DNA of 34,441 nucleotides from Fibrobacter sp. (GTDB lineage: Bacteria; Fibrobacterota; Chitinivibrionia; Chitinivibrionales; Chitinispirillaceae). The translations under genes and the position numbers were made by a program. Shown here piece after piece: positions 8,089-16,450 of the stretch; position 1 is the stretch's first letter; every line of letters starts with the position of its first letter. Where the stretch lies: positions 1 through 34,441 of the forward strand of contig JAAYIG010000004.1 in NCBI GenBank assembly GCA_012523595.1. The letters are read 5' to 3'. The notes below the pieces were generated by a model. It had not been told where the DNA came from. It searched no databases and was given only the letters and a program-made list of their open reading frames with translations.

Positions 8089-8399
8089 TTTTTCTCTCCG
8101 ATTTGTTTGGAAGATGAGACTTATTTAATCCTTAAAAAATTTAAACGCATTCAAAATAGTTTCTGTACTCCAAGGCTTTCATTAAAAAAAATTAGGAAGC
8201 AAAAACAGTGACCATTTTTTCCCTCCTGCAAACAACTATACACATGATAAAATGCCCGATACCCGGACTAATAGGAATTTCCCTGCATGAACCATACCAG
8301 TATTTTTTCCTCAAAAAAGACTACCTCCTCCTCTTTATCCCTTCTCGGGCAGTTGTTATTTTTTCAGGCTCTTGAATATTTCATGAATGAGGTGAAAAG
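8089..8399. other. Divergent gene-free region between the sigma-54 activator and aspS
   Basis: This 311-bp AT-rich gap must hold promoters for both flanking genes. I see GAGGTG as the aspS ribosome-binding site at the right end and CGGAGAG for the activator at the left end. Poly-A and poly-T runs are frequent. No hairpin with a T-run, no open frame and no convincing -35/-10 pair stood out. Confidence 0.6.
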
Positions 8400-10190
8400 A
8401 TGAGTCTTAAAACTGCCTGGCATCGAACTCACACTTGCGGTGAACTGACTGCAAAAAATGACGGTGAGACGGTAATTCTTAATGGATGGGTACACAACTG
8501 GCGTAATCATGGTGGAATAATATTTATCGACCTGAGAGACAAACAGGGGATTACACAGGTCGTTTTCAGCCCTGAATCAGATGCGAATCTGGCCGAAGAT
8601 GCCTCTCAGCTAAGGCATGAATATGTAATAGCAGTGATGGGAACCGTAAGGAAACGCCCCGGTAATATGGCAAATCCACATATGGTCACCGGAGAGATAG
8701 AAGTCGTCGCAAAAGAACTGGAGGTGTTCAATACCTCCGCCACACCGCCATTACATATTAATGATCCTGACATCTCGGAGTCAGAGGAACACAGATTTCG
8801 CTACCGTTATCTTGACCTCCGTCGTCCATCTCTGCAGAAAAATATCCTCTTCAGGCACAAGGTCACCGAAGAGGTACGCAAATACATGTGGAGCATGGGT
8901 TTTACGGAAATAGAAACACCAATACTAATGAAAAGTACCCCTGAGGGAGCGAGGGATTTCCTTGTGCCAAGCCGCCTTAACAAGGGAAAGTTTTACGCGC
9001 TTCCTCAGTCCCCGCAAACCTATAAACAGATTCTGATGGTTTCCGGATTTGACAGGTACTTTCAGATAGCGAGATGTTTCAGGGATGAGGATCTGCGGGC
9101 TGACCGTCAGCCGGAATTCACTCAGATAGACGCGGAGTTATCATTTGTCGATGAGAACGATATCTACTCTATTTTCGAAACGCTTATGGCAACTCTTTTC
9201 AGAAACTGCCTGGGGAGGGAGATCCCTCAGCCGTTTCCCAGCATGACCTATCAGACAGCTTTCCGTACCTATGGATGTGACAAACCGGATATCAGATTTG
9301 GCCTGCCGATAAAGGATGTCACCTCGATCTTTTCTGGATCGGGGTTTAAGGTCTTCAGTTCTGTTATTGAAAGCAAAGGTTTCATTGCTGCTTTAGCTGC
9401 CAGCGGTTTCGCCGACTTGACACGCCGAAATATTGACGATCTTACGGCTCTTGTCACCAGATTCGGTGCAAAAGGGCTCGTGTGGCTGCGCATTACAGAT
9501 GAGGGGGTGGAAGGCCCCTCGAAAAAATTCCTTTCTGAAAATGAAATTGCTTCACTTACGGAAGAAACCGGGGCTAAAGCAGGAGATATGGTGTTTATTG
9601 TAGCCGCCCCGGAGAAAATCTGCTTTACATCACTGGGACAATTGCGGCTTGAACTTGCCAGGATGAGAAATCTTACATCTAAAGATGACTTTCGCTTCCT
9701 GTGGGTGAATCATTTTCCTCTGTTCGAATTCAGTGAGGAGGAGCAGCGTTATACATCTGTACATCATCCATTCACCGCTCCTCTGGAAAGTGACATAAAC
9801 CTTCTTGATACACCAGAATTCTATAAAGCCCGTTCGCGTGCATACGATCTGGTGCTTAACGGCTTCGAACTGGGTGGTGGAAGTATTCGAATACACCGCA
9901 GGGAGGTTCAGCAGAGGATATTTAATCTTCTGGGAATCAGCACAGAGGAAGCTGAAAACAAGTTCGGGTTTCTTCTTAAAGCTTTGACATTCGGTGCTCC
10001 TCCTCATGGGGGAATAGCATTTGGTCTGGACCGTCTGGTGATGGTGATGCTTGGCTTGGACAGCATCAGAGACACTATTCCTTTTCCTAAAACAACCGCC
10101 GGCATCTCTTTGATGGACAATGCTCCTGATACTGTTGCTCAGAAACAGCTAAGAGAGCTGGGTATCTGGCTTGAGGAGGAAAAGGGGTGA
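8400..10190 (+). CDS. aspS: Aspartyl-tRNA synthetase
   Basis: This class II synthetase charges tRNA-Asp (or also tRNA-Asn if non-discriminating). The N-terminal OB-fold anticodon-binding domain includes GWVHNWRNHGG near residue 28. Motif 2 appears as RCFRDEDLRADRQPEFTQ near 222, and motif 3 as GGIAFGLDRLVMVM near 537. The roughly 120-residue GAD insertion between motifs 2 and 3 marks the bacterial type, and 596 residues is the usual length. The ATG at 8400 has GAGGTG at a good distance. The stop at 10190 is followed by a promoter for the lipoprotein gene. A cognate tRNA-Asp gene is 4 kb downstream. Confidence 0.97.
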   Translation: MSLKTAWHRTHTCGELTAKNDGETVILNGWVHNWRNHGGIIFIDLRDKQGITQVVFSPESDANLAEDASQLRHEYVIAVMGTVRKRPGNMANPHMVTGEIEVVAKELEVFNTSATPPLHINDPDISESEEHRFRYRYLDLRRPSLQKNILFRHKVTEEVRKYMWSMGFTEIETPILMKSTPEGARDFLVPSRLNKGKFYALPQSPQTYKQILMVSGFDRYFQIARCFRDEDLRADRQPEFTQIDAELSFVDENDIYSIFETLMATLFRNCLGREIPQPFPSMTYQTAFRTYGCDKPDIRFGLPIKDVTSIFSGSGFKVFSSVIESKGFIAALAASGFADLTRRNIDDLTALVTRFGAKGLVWLRITDEGVEGPSKKFLSENEIASLTEETGAKAGDMVFIVAAPEKICFTSLGQLRLELARMRNLTSKDDFRFLWVNHFPLFEFSEEEQRYTSVHHPFTAPLESDINLLDTPEFYKARSRAYDLVLNGFELGGGSIRIHRREVQQRIFNLLGISTEEAENKFGFLLKALTFGAPPHGGIAFGLDRLVMVMLGLDSIRDTIPFPKTTAGISLMDNAPDTVAQKQLRELGIWLEEEKG

Positions 10191-10246
10191 TGTCTGCCGG
10201 GAGTCGGAAACAGGGGTAAAGGGAGGGTTATCCATGCCTATTTTCC

Positions 10247-10276
10247 TTGACTTGCCAATTACTTAGAAACTATTAT
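10247..10276 (+). promoter_or_regulatory. Likely sigma-70 promoter of the small lipoprotein gene
   Basis: TTGACT (10247-10252) and TATTAT (10271-10276) are separated by 18 bp. Transcription would start near 10283, about 50 bases before the lipoprotein start codon. The -35 block shares the string CTTGACTT with the sequence before the HU and TPR genes. Confidence 0.55.
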
Positions 10277-10331
10277 ATAAAAACTACTTGAACTGGAATA
10301 CTACTTTCCGAAAAATAAACAGGAGGTTTCA

Positions 10332-10604
10332 ATGTCTGTTGTACGTACTCTTTCCCGTGTGCTTCTGATTGGTTCTATGGTGTTATGGGGGTTGAGCGGA
10401 TGTACGAAAAAGCCGAACACAGAAGAAACGGGGAAGCTGGAAGAAGCAAGATCAGCCGCTGAGAGCGCCGAAAGAAAACTCTCTGAACTTCGTCAGGAAA
10501 GAATAGCCCTTGAGCAGCAGCTTCAGGGAAAACAAAAAGAGCTTGATGGTCAGAAGGAAGAGCTTAACAGCCTGAATGCAGACTCCGAGGGAGCTACCGA
10601 GTAA
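10332..10604 (+). CDS. Small coiled-coil lipoprotein
   Basis: The 90-residue product begins with a signal peptide (MSVVRTLSRVLLIGSMVLWG) ending in the lipobox LSGC, with the lipidated Cys at residue 24. The mature part is about 66 residues, rich in E, K, Q and L with heptad-like spacing, so a coiled coil is expected. This resembles Lpp-type or YgdR-type small envelope lipoproteins by layout only; no named family is certain. The position-2 residue after Cys is Thr, which does not signal inner-membrane retention, so outer-membrane anchoring is plausible. An AGGAGG precedes the ATG and a good promoter lies 50 bp further up. No terminator follows. Confidence 0.85.
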   Translation: MSVVRTLSRVLLIGSMVLWGLSGCTKKPNTEETGKLEEARSAAESAERKLSELRQERIALEQQLQGKQKELDGQKEELNSLNADSEGATE

Positions 10605-10919
10605 CCAAAGGTGCAGGCGGTCCTGAGAGCAGTAATTGACAAGGCACCACTTTTTCGGCGCAGATAACAGTACTTACCTACAAGAATTGGAGCTAAGAGG
10701 CTTCTCTGCAAGATTGCACAATTGCTCGTGAGCAGAAAGCTCAGGAGCAATTTCAGGCTGCCTGGGGGAAACCCCGGATCACGGAATCTGATCTTTACAA
10801 GGCAGATTCTTCAATACTACAAAAAAGCACGGGAGAACCCGGTGCAGAACTTTTTATCACGATGAATTCCGTTGTTCTTATTCCGGTTTGATTGTCCTGT
10901 TCAGGGGAGCTTTCTCCCG
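10605..10919 (+). other. Gene-free stretch with a GAAA-tetraloop hairpin
   Basis: This 315-bp stretch lies between the lipoprotein gene and a possible small ORF. At 10762-10777 CTGGGG and CCCCGG enclose a GAAA loop, a very stable RNA hairpin; no T-run follows, so it is not a simple terminator. Just upstream GCTC/GAGC repeats could form smaller hairpins. A frame open from 10640 to 10891 has one internal stop (10694) and no start codon or ribosome-binding site. I could not match the stretch to a known riboswitch, including the c-di-AMP (ydaO) and c-di-GMP types that would suit the downstream gene. Confidence 0.4.
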
Positions 10920-11042
10920 ATGATTTTTGAAAACAGGATGAAAAGTATGTATTTTCATTACAATATAACCCAAAGGGAAATGCGTGAGCTTGATATGAGA
11001 TTGATGTTCCCTGAGGGTAACATTTTCGGAGAGGAAATCTGA
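10920..11042 (+). CDS. Possible 40-residue protein before pgpH
   Basis: The frame starts at ATG 10920 with AGGGGAG ten bases upstream and ends 11 bp before the pgpH start. The product begins MIFENRMKSMYFHYN and ends EGNIFGEEI; it is rich in Met, charged residues and aromatics, with no signal peptide or membrane segment. I do not recognise a family. An alternative ATG lies at 10938. The case for translation is its own Shine-Dalgarno sequence, plus the lack of one for pgpH, which suggests that pgpH translation is coupled to this small frame. Confidence 0.3.
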   Translation: MIFENRMKSMYFHYNITQREMRELDMRLMFPEGNIFGEEI

Positions 11043-11053
11043 TCAGCTCTGAC

Positions 11054-13369
11054 ATGTTAAAGGGTTCCAAAAAAACACGCAGGGACACACGATCTCTGAA
11101 AGTGATCCGTATTGGAAAGAAGTTCCGGGTTCGCCTGCCATTGTTTATTTCTCCGCCACTTTTTGTTCTTCTTGGAACAATCCTCGTTGTTGCTCTTCTT
11201 TTTCCCTATACCCAGACTGTTCAGTCCTTTGATCTTCCAAAGCTTGGTGAAGCCGCAAAAGAGACAATAATCGCCCCTTTCACATTTGATATTGTGAGGT
11301 CTCCGGAGGAGCTTGAGAAGGAGAGAAAGAAGGCGATGAGTCAGGTTCTGGCTGTGCTTGATTATGATACAGGTGTCAGGAAGACGGTAAATAACAGGTT
11401 TTTTGAACTTCGTAACGCCATAATCAAACATCTGGACAGGGAAGCAACGGATTCTGCAAAAAGCCTTATCCGGCAGACATTTTCGAAGGAGATATCTGAG
11501 AACACCTTCAACATTCTTCTGAGACGCCCGTATCTGCTCGATGATGCAATGCTGCTGGCAGACGAACTGCTTGAAAAGGGAATCTCTGCAGTGTTGCTTG
11601 TTCCCGACATGAAGAAGCTGACTCAGCTCAGGTCGACGTATAATACCTCTTTTGAGCAGCATCTTTTCTATGATCGTGAGTATGTTTCTCTCAGGCGTGA
11701 CTCAGAAGAAAAGACAGTCTCCACAGAGGAAATCCCGGTTAAGGAAATAGCTCTGGAGAGCTGCATAAAGCGTCTGCGGAATGTCAGGAAGCTTGATGAT
11801 GAGGCGCTCAACACAATCTACGAGCTGCTTTTTGCATACTGCCGCCCCAATGTAAGATTAAATGGGGCAGCTACGATGCAGCGTCGTCAGAAGGCAACTC
11901 AGGATATCCTGGAGATAAGCGGCAAGGTTATAAAAGACACCGAAATCGTAAGAAAACACCAGGAAGTCACAGCCGAGGTGATCCAGAAACTCAGTTCTCT
12001 GCAAAGAGCACTGGATGTACTGGGAAATGTCCAGGAGAAGCGCAAAGTGAAGGCCGGTAATGCAGGACGATTGTTATTGACGCTGCTGCCTCTTCTTTTT
12101 GTTGCCGTTTACATAAGAAGGTTCGATCAGAAGCTCATGAAAAACAGTAAACATCTTCTGGCCCTTGCTTTACTGCTCGTACTGCAGCTCCTTATAATCA
12201 GGGCGGGAATGATGCTTGCGCCGAAGCTGTTTGAGGGGATGATTGAGATGGGGTCTCTGGTGCCGGAATACCTGATCCCCCTTTCTACCGGTTCCCTTCT
12301 GGCATCGATTCTTTTCAGCCTGGAGATCAGCTTCATTTTCACTCTTTTTGTGAGCATCTTTTTCGGAATGATAATGGGCTTTAACCATTTCTTTTTTCTC
12401 TATGCTTTTCTGGGGGGGATCATCGCCTGTTTTATGGGATGTAATATCCGCTACAGATGGCATTTCTTCAAGGTGATTGCTCCTGTTGCAATTATCTATA
12501 TGATTGTGATTTCTATCTGGCATATTATTGGTTTTAAGATGTCTGTCATTGAATTGTTCCAGAATTACGGGTTATTGCTTATCAGTGTGATCGTGTCAAT
12601 TTTCCTGACGATGATGTTTACACCGATTTTCGAGAGGTTCTTTGATATCACTACTGATATGACTCTTGTGGAACTCTCGGATATGAATAATCCCATTTTA
12701 AAAAGGCTCTCTATCGAGGCTGCGGGAACTTACAATCACAGTGTGCTTGTGGGGAACCTGGCAGAATCCGCAGCCCAGAGGATAGGTGCCAATCCGCTTC
12801 TGGCCAGGGTGGCTTCTTACTACCATGACATAGGAAAAATAGAGAAGGCAGATTATTTTGTTGAGAACTGTTTGACAGTAGACAGAAGCAGGCATACCAA
12901 ACTGGCGCCTTCGATGAGTGCTCTTATAATATGCTCGCATGTAAAGGATGGCGTTGAACTGGCACGAAAGCACCGTATCCCCAAGGTGATTCAGGATATT
13001 ATCATGCAGCATCATGGGACTAGTACGGTTTCCTTTTTCTATGAAAAGGCACTTGAGCAGGATCAGCACAAGCAGGTTCAACCCGAGGACTTTGCATACA
13101 GCGGGCCGATTCCGCAGACCAGGGAGGCTGCGATTATCATGCTGGCTGATTCAGTCGAGGCTGCATCGAGGAGCCTGGGAACAAGCTCTCCCAAGCTACT
13201 GCGTGAGCTGGTGAAAAAGATTATCAGAGACAAGTTTATTTCATCACAACTGGATCAGAGCGATTTGACTTTACGGGACCTGGATGAGATTATAGAGGGA
13301 TTCATGCCGGTTCTGCAGGGAATTTTTCATTCCAGAGTTGAGTATCCTAACAGAGAAAAAGGAGTGTAA
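11054..13369 (+). CDS. pgpH: 7TM-HD family cyclic-di-AMP phosphodiesterase (PgpH/YqfF-like)
   Basis: At 771 residues this is the standard length for the family. A first membrane segment (about residues 28-50) is followed by a large extracytoplasmic 7TMR-HDED domain to roughly residue 335. Seven hydrophobic helices then run to about 530, and a cytoplasmic HD domain ends the protein. The HD site reads YYHDIGK (H591, D592), preceded by YNHSVLVGNLAESAA and followed by MQHHGTSTVSFFY, as in PgpH, which hydrolyses c-di-AMP. The substrate is assumed from the family. The ATG at 11054 lacks a Shine-Dalgarno sequence, and only an unlikely CTG (11039) lies in frame between it and the preceding stop. The following HAMP gene begins at the next base after the stop. 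Confidence 0.92.
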   Translation: MLKGSKKTRRDTRSLKVIRIGKKFRVRLPLFISPPLFVLLGTILVVALLFPYTQTVQSFDLPKLGEAAKETIIAPFTFDIVRSPEELEKERKKAMSQVLAVLDYDTGVRKTVNNRFFELRNAIIKHLDREATDSAKSLIRQTFSKEISENTFNILLRRPYLLDDAMLLADELLEKGISAVLLVPDMKKLTQLRSTYNTSFEQHLFYDREYVSLRRDSEEKTVSTEEIPVKEIALESCIKRLRNVRKLDDEALNTIYELLFAYCRPNVRLNGAATMQRRQKATQDILEISGKVIKDTEIVRKHQEVTAEVIQKLSSLQRALDVLGNVQEKRKVKAGNAGRLLLTLLPLLFVAVYIRRFDQKLMKNSKHLLALALLLVLQLLIIRAGMMLAPKLFEGMIEMGSLVPEYLIPLSTGSLLASILFSLEISFIFTLFVSIFFGMIMGFNHFFFLYAFLGGIIACFMGCNIRYRWHFFKVIAPVAIIYMIVISIWHIIGFKMSVIELFQNYGLLLISVIVSIFLTMMFTPIFERFFDITTDMTLVELSDMNNPILKRLSIEAAGTYNHSVLVGNLAESAAQRIGANPLLARVASYYHDIGKIEKADYFVENCLTVDRSRHTKLAPSMSALIICSHVKDGVELARKHRIPKVIQDIIMQHHGTSTVSFFYEKALEQDQHKQVQPEDFAYSGPIPQTREAAIIMLADSVEAASRSLGTSSPKLLRELVKKIIRDKFISSQLDQSDLTLRDLDEIIEGFMPVLQGIFHSRVEYPNREKGV

Positions 13370-13984
13370 GTGGTGCAGCAGAAAAGTGCCGGGTTTGCCA
13401 GAACGCATTTTTTTATCGACAGGAATTTTCAAGGCAGATACATGCTGACGCTATTAATACCAATGATAATACTTCTGGTATTCATGCTGCTGACTCTTTA
13501 TTTCGCATCTCAGTCAATTATCGGCACTACAGTACGAATTATTAAGCAGGATATCGAAAGCAAAATTGTTCTTGAACTCCAGGATCAGCTTGAACCATCA
13601 CCTGAGAGGTATGGAGTGCTGATTAATGAGGTCAAGGATTATATCAGAACTTTTTCATCAAACAAAGAGTTCCGGAAAAATCTTCTGAATTCACTGTTGT
13701 GGGTTTTCGGGGCAGGGATGCTTCTGGTCATTGTGCAGATAGTCCTTCTGACCATCTTTTTCTCTCATAAAGTAGCCGGACCTGTGTATCGGTTCGAGAA
13801 GGTTTGCCATAATATGATCGAGGGAGATTATACGGATCAGATCAAATTGCGCAAGGGTGACGAGATGCAGAATCTGGCAAGCCTTTTAAACCTGGTGTTG
13901 AAAGTGACCAGAGAGAGGATGCTTGCTTTGAAGACAGAAGATGAGAGTGAACGCGAAAAATTGTTCTCAACATTGAAACTTTAA
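13370..13984 (+). CDS. Membrane protein with HAMP domain and no output domain
   Basis: This 204-residue protein starts with GTG directly after the pgpH stop; a second GTG at 13373 is better spaced from GGAG (13361-13364) and may be the true start. A first membrane helix spans about residues 26-47, a periplasmic segment of about 65 residues follows, and a second helix spans about 114-132. A HAMP-like linker (KVAGPVYRFEKVCHNMIEGDY through GDEMQNL) is next. A short charged helix of about 30 residues ends the protein. There is no kinase, cyclase or chemotaxis domain. It may relay a signal to a partner, possibly the c-di-AMP hydrolase encoded just upstream. Function unknown. Confidence 0.8.
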   Translation: MVQQKSAGFARTHFFIDRNFQGRYMLTLLIPMIILLVFMLLTLYFASQSIIGTTVRIIKQDIESKIVLELQDQLEPSPERYGVLINEVKDYIRTFSSNKEFRKNLLNSLLWVFGAGMLLVIVQIVLLTIFFSHKVAGPVYRFEKVCHNMIEGDYTDQIKLRKGDEMQNLASLLNLVLKVTRERMLALKTEDESEREKLFSTLKL

Positions 13985-14038
13985 TATTGACATCACGGTG
14001 AGCCTTATCTAATTTATAAAATCTTTTTTGGAGAAAAA

Positions 14039-14254
14039 ATGCAGAACTTTTTTTCATCAATTAATTACAAGCTTTTTGCAATAAGTCTGGTCTTACTTGT
14101 AGTTGGATATATATTTCTGGCGCAGGGGCCTGTTGATAGTGCATTATCAAAGAGCGTAGCGCCTCTTATTCTGGTTGGTGTATACTGTGTGTTGATTCCT
14201 GTTGCTCTGGCTGTAAAAGGCAAGGAGCAGAAGAAATCTCCACAGCAGAAATAG
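14039..14254 (+). CDS. Small two-TM membrane protein (DUF3098-like)
   Basis: The 71 residues hold two hydrophobic helices (about 11-30 and 40-60) with a short loop and a basic tail (KGKEQKKSPQQK). The layout resembles DUF3098 proteins of the FCB group, but this is a resemblance only. TTGGAG precedes the ATG at a suitable distance. The last base of its TAG stop codon is the first base of the tRNA-Val gene that follows, so the mRNA and tRNA cannot both be intact from one transcript without processing at that point. Confidence 0.75.
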   Translation: MQNFFSSINYKLFAISLVLLVVGYIFLAQGPVDSALSKSVAPLILVGVYCVLIPVALAVKGKEQKKSPQQK

Positions 14255-14328
14255 GGCGTTTAGCTCAGTTGGTATAGAGCACCTGCCTTACAAGCAGGTG
14301 GTCGGGGGTTCGAATCCCTCAACGCCCA
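14254..14328 (+). tRNA. tRNA-Val (anticodon UAC)
   Basis: The cloverleaf is complete: acceptor GGGCGTT pairs with AACGCCC, the D stem is GCTC/GAGC, and the anticodon stem CCTGC/GCAGG encloses CTTACAA with anticodon TAC. The T arm is GGGGG-TTCGAAT-CCCTC with one G-U pair. The discriminator base is A. CCA is not encoded and must be added. The first G is also the last base of the preceding stop codon. Confidence 0.96.
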
Positions 14329-14363
14329 TTGATAATTAGATTGGTATTAAACCGATTTTATCG

Positions 14364-14440
14364 GGACCGGTAGTTCAGTCGGTTAGAACGCTGGCCTGTC
14401 AAGCCAGAGGTCGCGAGTTCGAGCCTCGTCCGGTCCGCCA
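14364..14440 (+). tRNA. tRNA-Asp (anticodon GUC)
   Basis: Acceptor GGACCGG pairs with CCGGTCC. The anticodon stem CTGGC/GCCAG encloses CTGTCAA with anticodon GTC. The T loop is TTCGAGC and the discriminator is G, as usual for tRNA-Asp. CCA is encoded (14438-14440), unlike in the neighbouring tRNA-Val. It lies 35 bp after that gene and is followed by a terminator, so the two are probably co-transcribed. Confidence 0.97.
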
Positions 14441-14445
14441 TATTC

Positions 14446-14473
14446 AGCCTGCTCCTCAAGGGCAGGCTTTTTT
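14446..14473 (+). terminator. Rho-independent terminator after the tRNA pair
   Basis: AGCCTGC (14446-14452) pairs with GCAGGCT (14462-14468). Inner CCT/AGG pairs can close the loop, and T continues to 14473. It starts five bases after the encoded CCA of tRNA-Asp. Confidence 0.88.
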
Positions 14474-14545
14474 ATTGATTATAATATGTATTAAATTTAA
14501 AGTGTAATATCTACAGTTGTCCTGCCTTTCAGACTGGATGAGTGA

Positions 14546-16450
14546 ATGGGCTCACTGATCTGTATTTCCGGAGAGATTCAGCAAAGGGATCTCGATCTCC
14601 TCAGAGAGGTTGCCGGAATCCATGGCTTTACCGTGACTGTAATGAGCAGAGATGGCATTCAGGGAAAGAGATTCGAGGAAGATCTGCCAAGAGGATTTTT
14701 TTCCTTTCTGCCGCCTTCACCGGATCTGATCCTTGAGCTCTTCGCGAATCTTCTGCTTGGTTCCGGAGAATGCCTTCCTTTGTTTCAAAGGGTAGGAGAT
14801 GAGGTTCCCTCTTTTATAAATAAGATGCCTATTCTGGGTGTATTTGAGACTCCACTTACAAAAGCGGCAGTCTGCAGCATGCTTCTGGCTATTGTCAGAA
14901 GCGATGCTGTAAATGAGCGGAACAAAGCGATGGTTTCCGCAATTGTCAAATACCGTAATGAGAAACTGGATCTGGTGCGTATCGGGACAGCACTGTCAAG
15001 TGAAAATGATCTTCAGAAACTTCTGGAACTCATCCTTTCCACATGCAGAGAGATTCTATGTGCTGATGCCGGAAGTATTTACATAAGGGAGAGGAAGGAG
15101 CACGGTGGAGCCTTCAGCGACACTCTTTCCTTCAAAGTCGCTCAGAACGATTCTGCGGATCTTGGCAGGATGCCTGAGTATTCGGTTCCGATCAACTGTA
15201 ACTATATCGCCGGTTATGTGGCGCTTACCGCAAGATCACTTAATATCGATGATGTAGAAAGGCTTGATGAATCGGTTCCTTACCGGGCCGGCAGGGCATT
15301 GATGGAAAAGACCGGCTACCGTATCAAATCGATGCTTACTATCCCTCTTAAGAATCACGATGGTGAAGTGGTCGGAGTGCTCCAATTGATAAACCGGAAA
15401 AATGCCCCCTCAGTAAGACTCGATAAAGCAAATACGGATCAGATGGTGAGGTCGTTTTCTCTTTCTGATGAGGAGTTTGTGCAATCTGTTGCATCACAGG
15501 CCGCTGTATCGATTGAGCGGGCACAGCTATATGAAAACATCAAAGCCCTCTTTGAGGGATTCCTGGGTTCATCGATAGCTGCCATTGATGAAAGGGACAG
15601 GGTAACATCGGGACATTCAAAGCGTGTGATGGGCTTTGTAAATGCTTTTCTTGATGCCGCGGAAAAGGATCCCTTATGTCCCTATTATGAACTGGCCAGT
15701 TCACCTGACAGGAGAAAGCAGTTTCAGTTTGCTGCATTGCTCCATGACATCGGAAAAATCGGAGTTCCTGAGTATTTATTAACAAAAGAGAACAAGCTCG
15801 GCCAGGGCGAATTTGAAAGCATTATGTCAAGAATGGATTATGTTGAACTTCTGCTTGCTCTCAAACCGTCGAATGCTCCGGGATGGAGTTCGATAGAGGA
15901 GGTGGAGAGGGACAGGGAGCTTCTCAAACAGGTTAACGAATGCGGGAGGCTAAGTGATGAGCTTTACAGGCGTCTTGATGAACTGAAGCAGAAAATTTAT
16001 ATCACAATTCAGGGGCAGAAAAAGGAGTTTCTCAGTCAAGATGAGTGGAATAAGCTCTCAGTCCGCTCCGGAAATCTGACTCCTGAGGAGCGTGAGCTGA
16101 TCAATTCTCATGCTGTCTCTACGTTCCGTATTCTTTCAAAGATTCCCTGGACCGGTAATCTTGCGAGGATACCTGAGATAGCCGCACAGCACCATGAGCG
16201 TACTGACGGGTCCGGGTACCCGGGGAAACTGACAGGTGATAAGATACTTGTTGAAAGCAGGATTCTTGCCGTGATTGATATTTATGAGGCGCTTGTAGCT
16301 CAGGATCGTCCATACAAACCCCGGACCAGTCTGAAAAAGGCACTGCAGATACTCAGAGAGGAGGCCGATAGAAATCATCTGGACAAAAATGTGGTCTCAT
16401 TCTTTATCGAAAAAGAGATCTACCGTTCACCTGAAAAACAGAGCAGTTGA
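14546..16450 (+). CDS. GAF plus HD-GYP signalling phosphodiesterase
   Basis: The 634-residue protein has three parts. Residues 1-150 form an unassigned domain, perhaps a decayed receiver. A GAF domain spans about 150-335. An HD-GYP domain follows, with HD at 400-401 (LLHDIGKIGVPEYLL), H522 (INSHAV), H549-H550 and DGSGYP from D554. HD-GYP enzymes hydrolyse cyclic dinucleotides, usually c-di-GMP, using an iron centre. The HD pair and H522 are 122 residues apart instead of roughly 29, so about 90 mainly helical residues are inserted inside the catalytic domain. The ATG at 14546 is the first in frame. The stop overlaps the murB start (TGATG). Confidence 0.9.
   Translation: MGSLICISGEIQQRDLDLLREVAGIHGFTVTVMSRDGIQGKRFEEDLPRGFFSFLPPSPDLILELFANLLLGSGECLPLFQRVGDEVPSFINKMPILGVFETPLTKAAVCSMLLAIVRSDAVNERNKAMVSAIVKYRNEKLDLVRIGTALSSENDLQKLLELILSTCREILCADAGSIYIRERKEHGGAFSDTLSFKVAQNDSADLGRMPEYSVPINCNYIAGYVALTARSLNIDDVERLDESVPYRAGRALMEKTGYRIKSMLTIPLKNHDGEVVGVLQLINRKNAPSVRLDKANTDQMVRSFSLSDEEFVQSVASQAAVSIERAQLYENIKALFEGFLGSSIAAIDERDRVTSGHSKRVMGFVNAFLDAAEKDPLCPYYELASSPDRRKQFQFAALLHDIGKIGVPEYLLTKENKLGQGEFESIMSRMDYVELLLALKPSNAPGWSSIEEVERDRELLKQVNECGRLSDELYRRLDELKQKIYITIQGQKKEFLSQDEWNKLSVRSGNLTPEERELINSHAVSTFRILSKIPWTGNLARIPEIAAQHHERTDGSGYPGKLTGDKILVESRILAVIDIYEALVAQDRPYKPRTSLKKALQILREEADRNHLDKNVVSFFIEKEIYRSPEKQSS

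Noticed and set aside
10640-10891. Open reading stretch between the lipoprotein gene and pgpH that reads like protein (AQITVLTYKNW, then KAQEQFQAAWGKPR).
   Set aside because: It contains an in-frame TAA at 10694, has no start codon or ribosome-binding site and matches no family I know. A decayed gene is possible but not supported enough to call.
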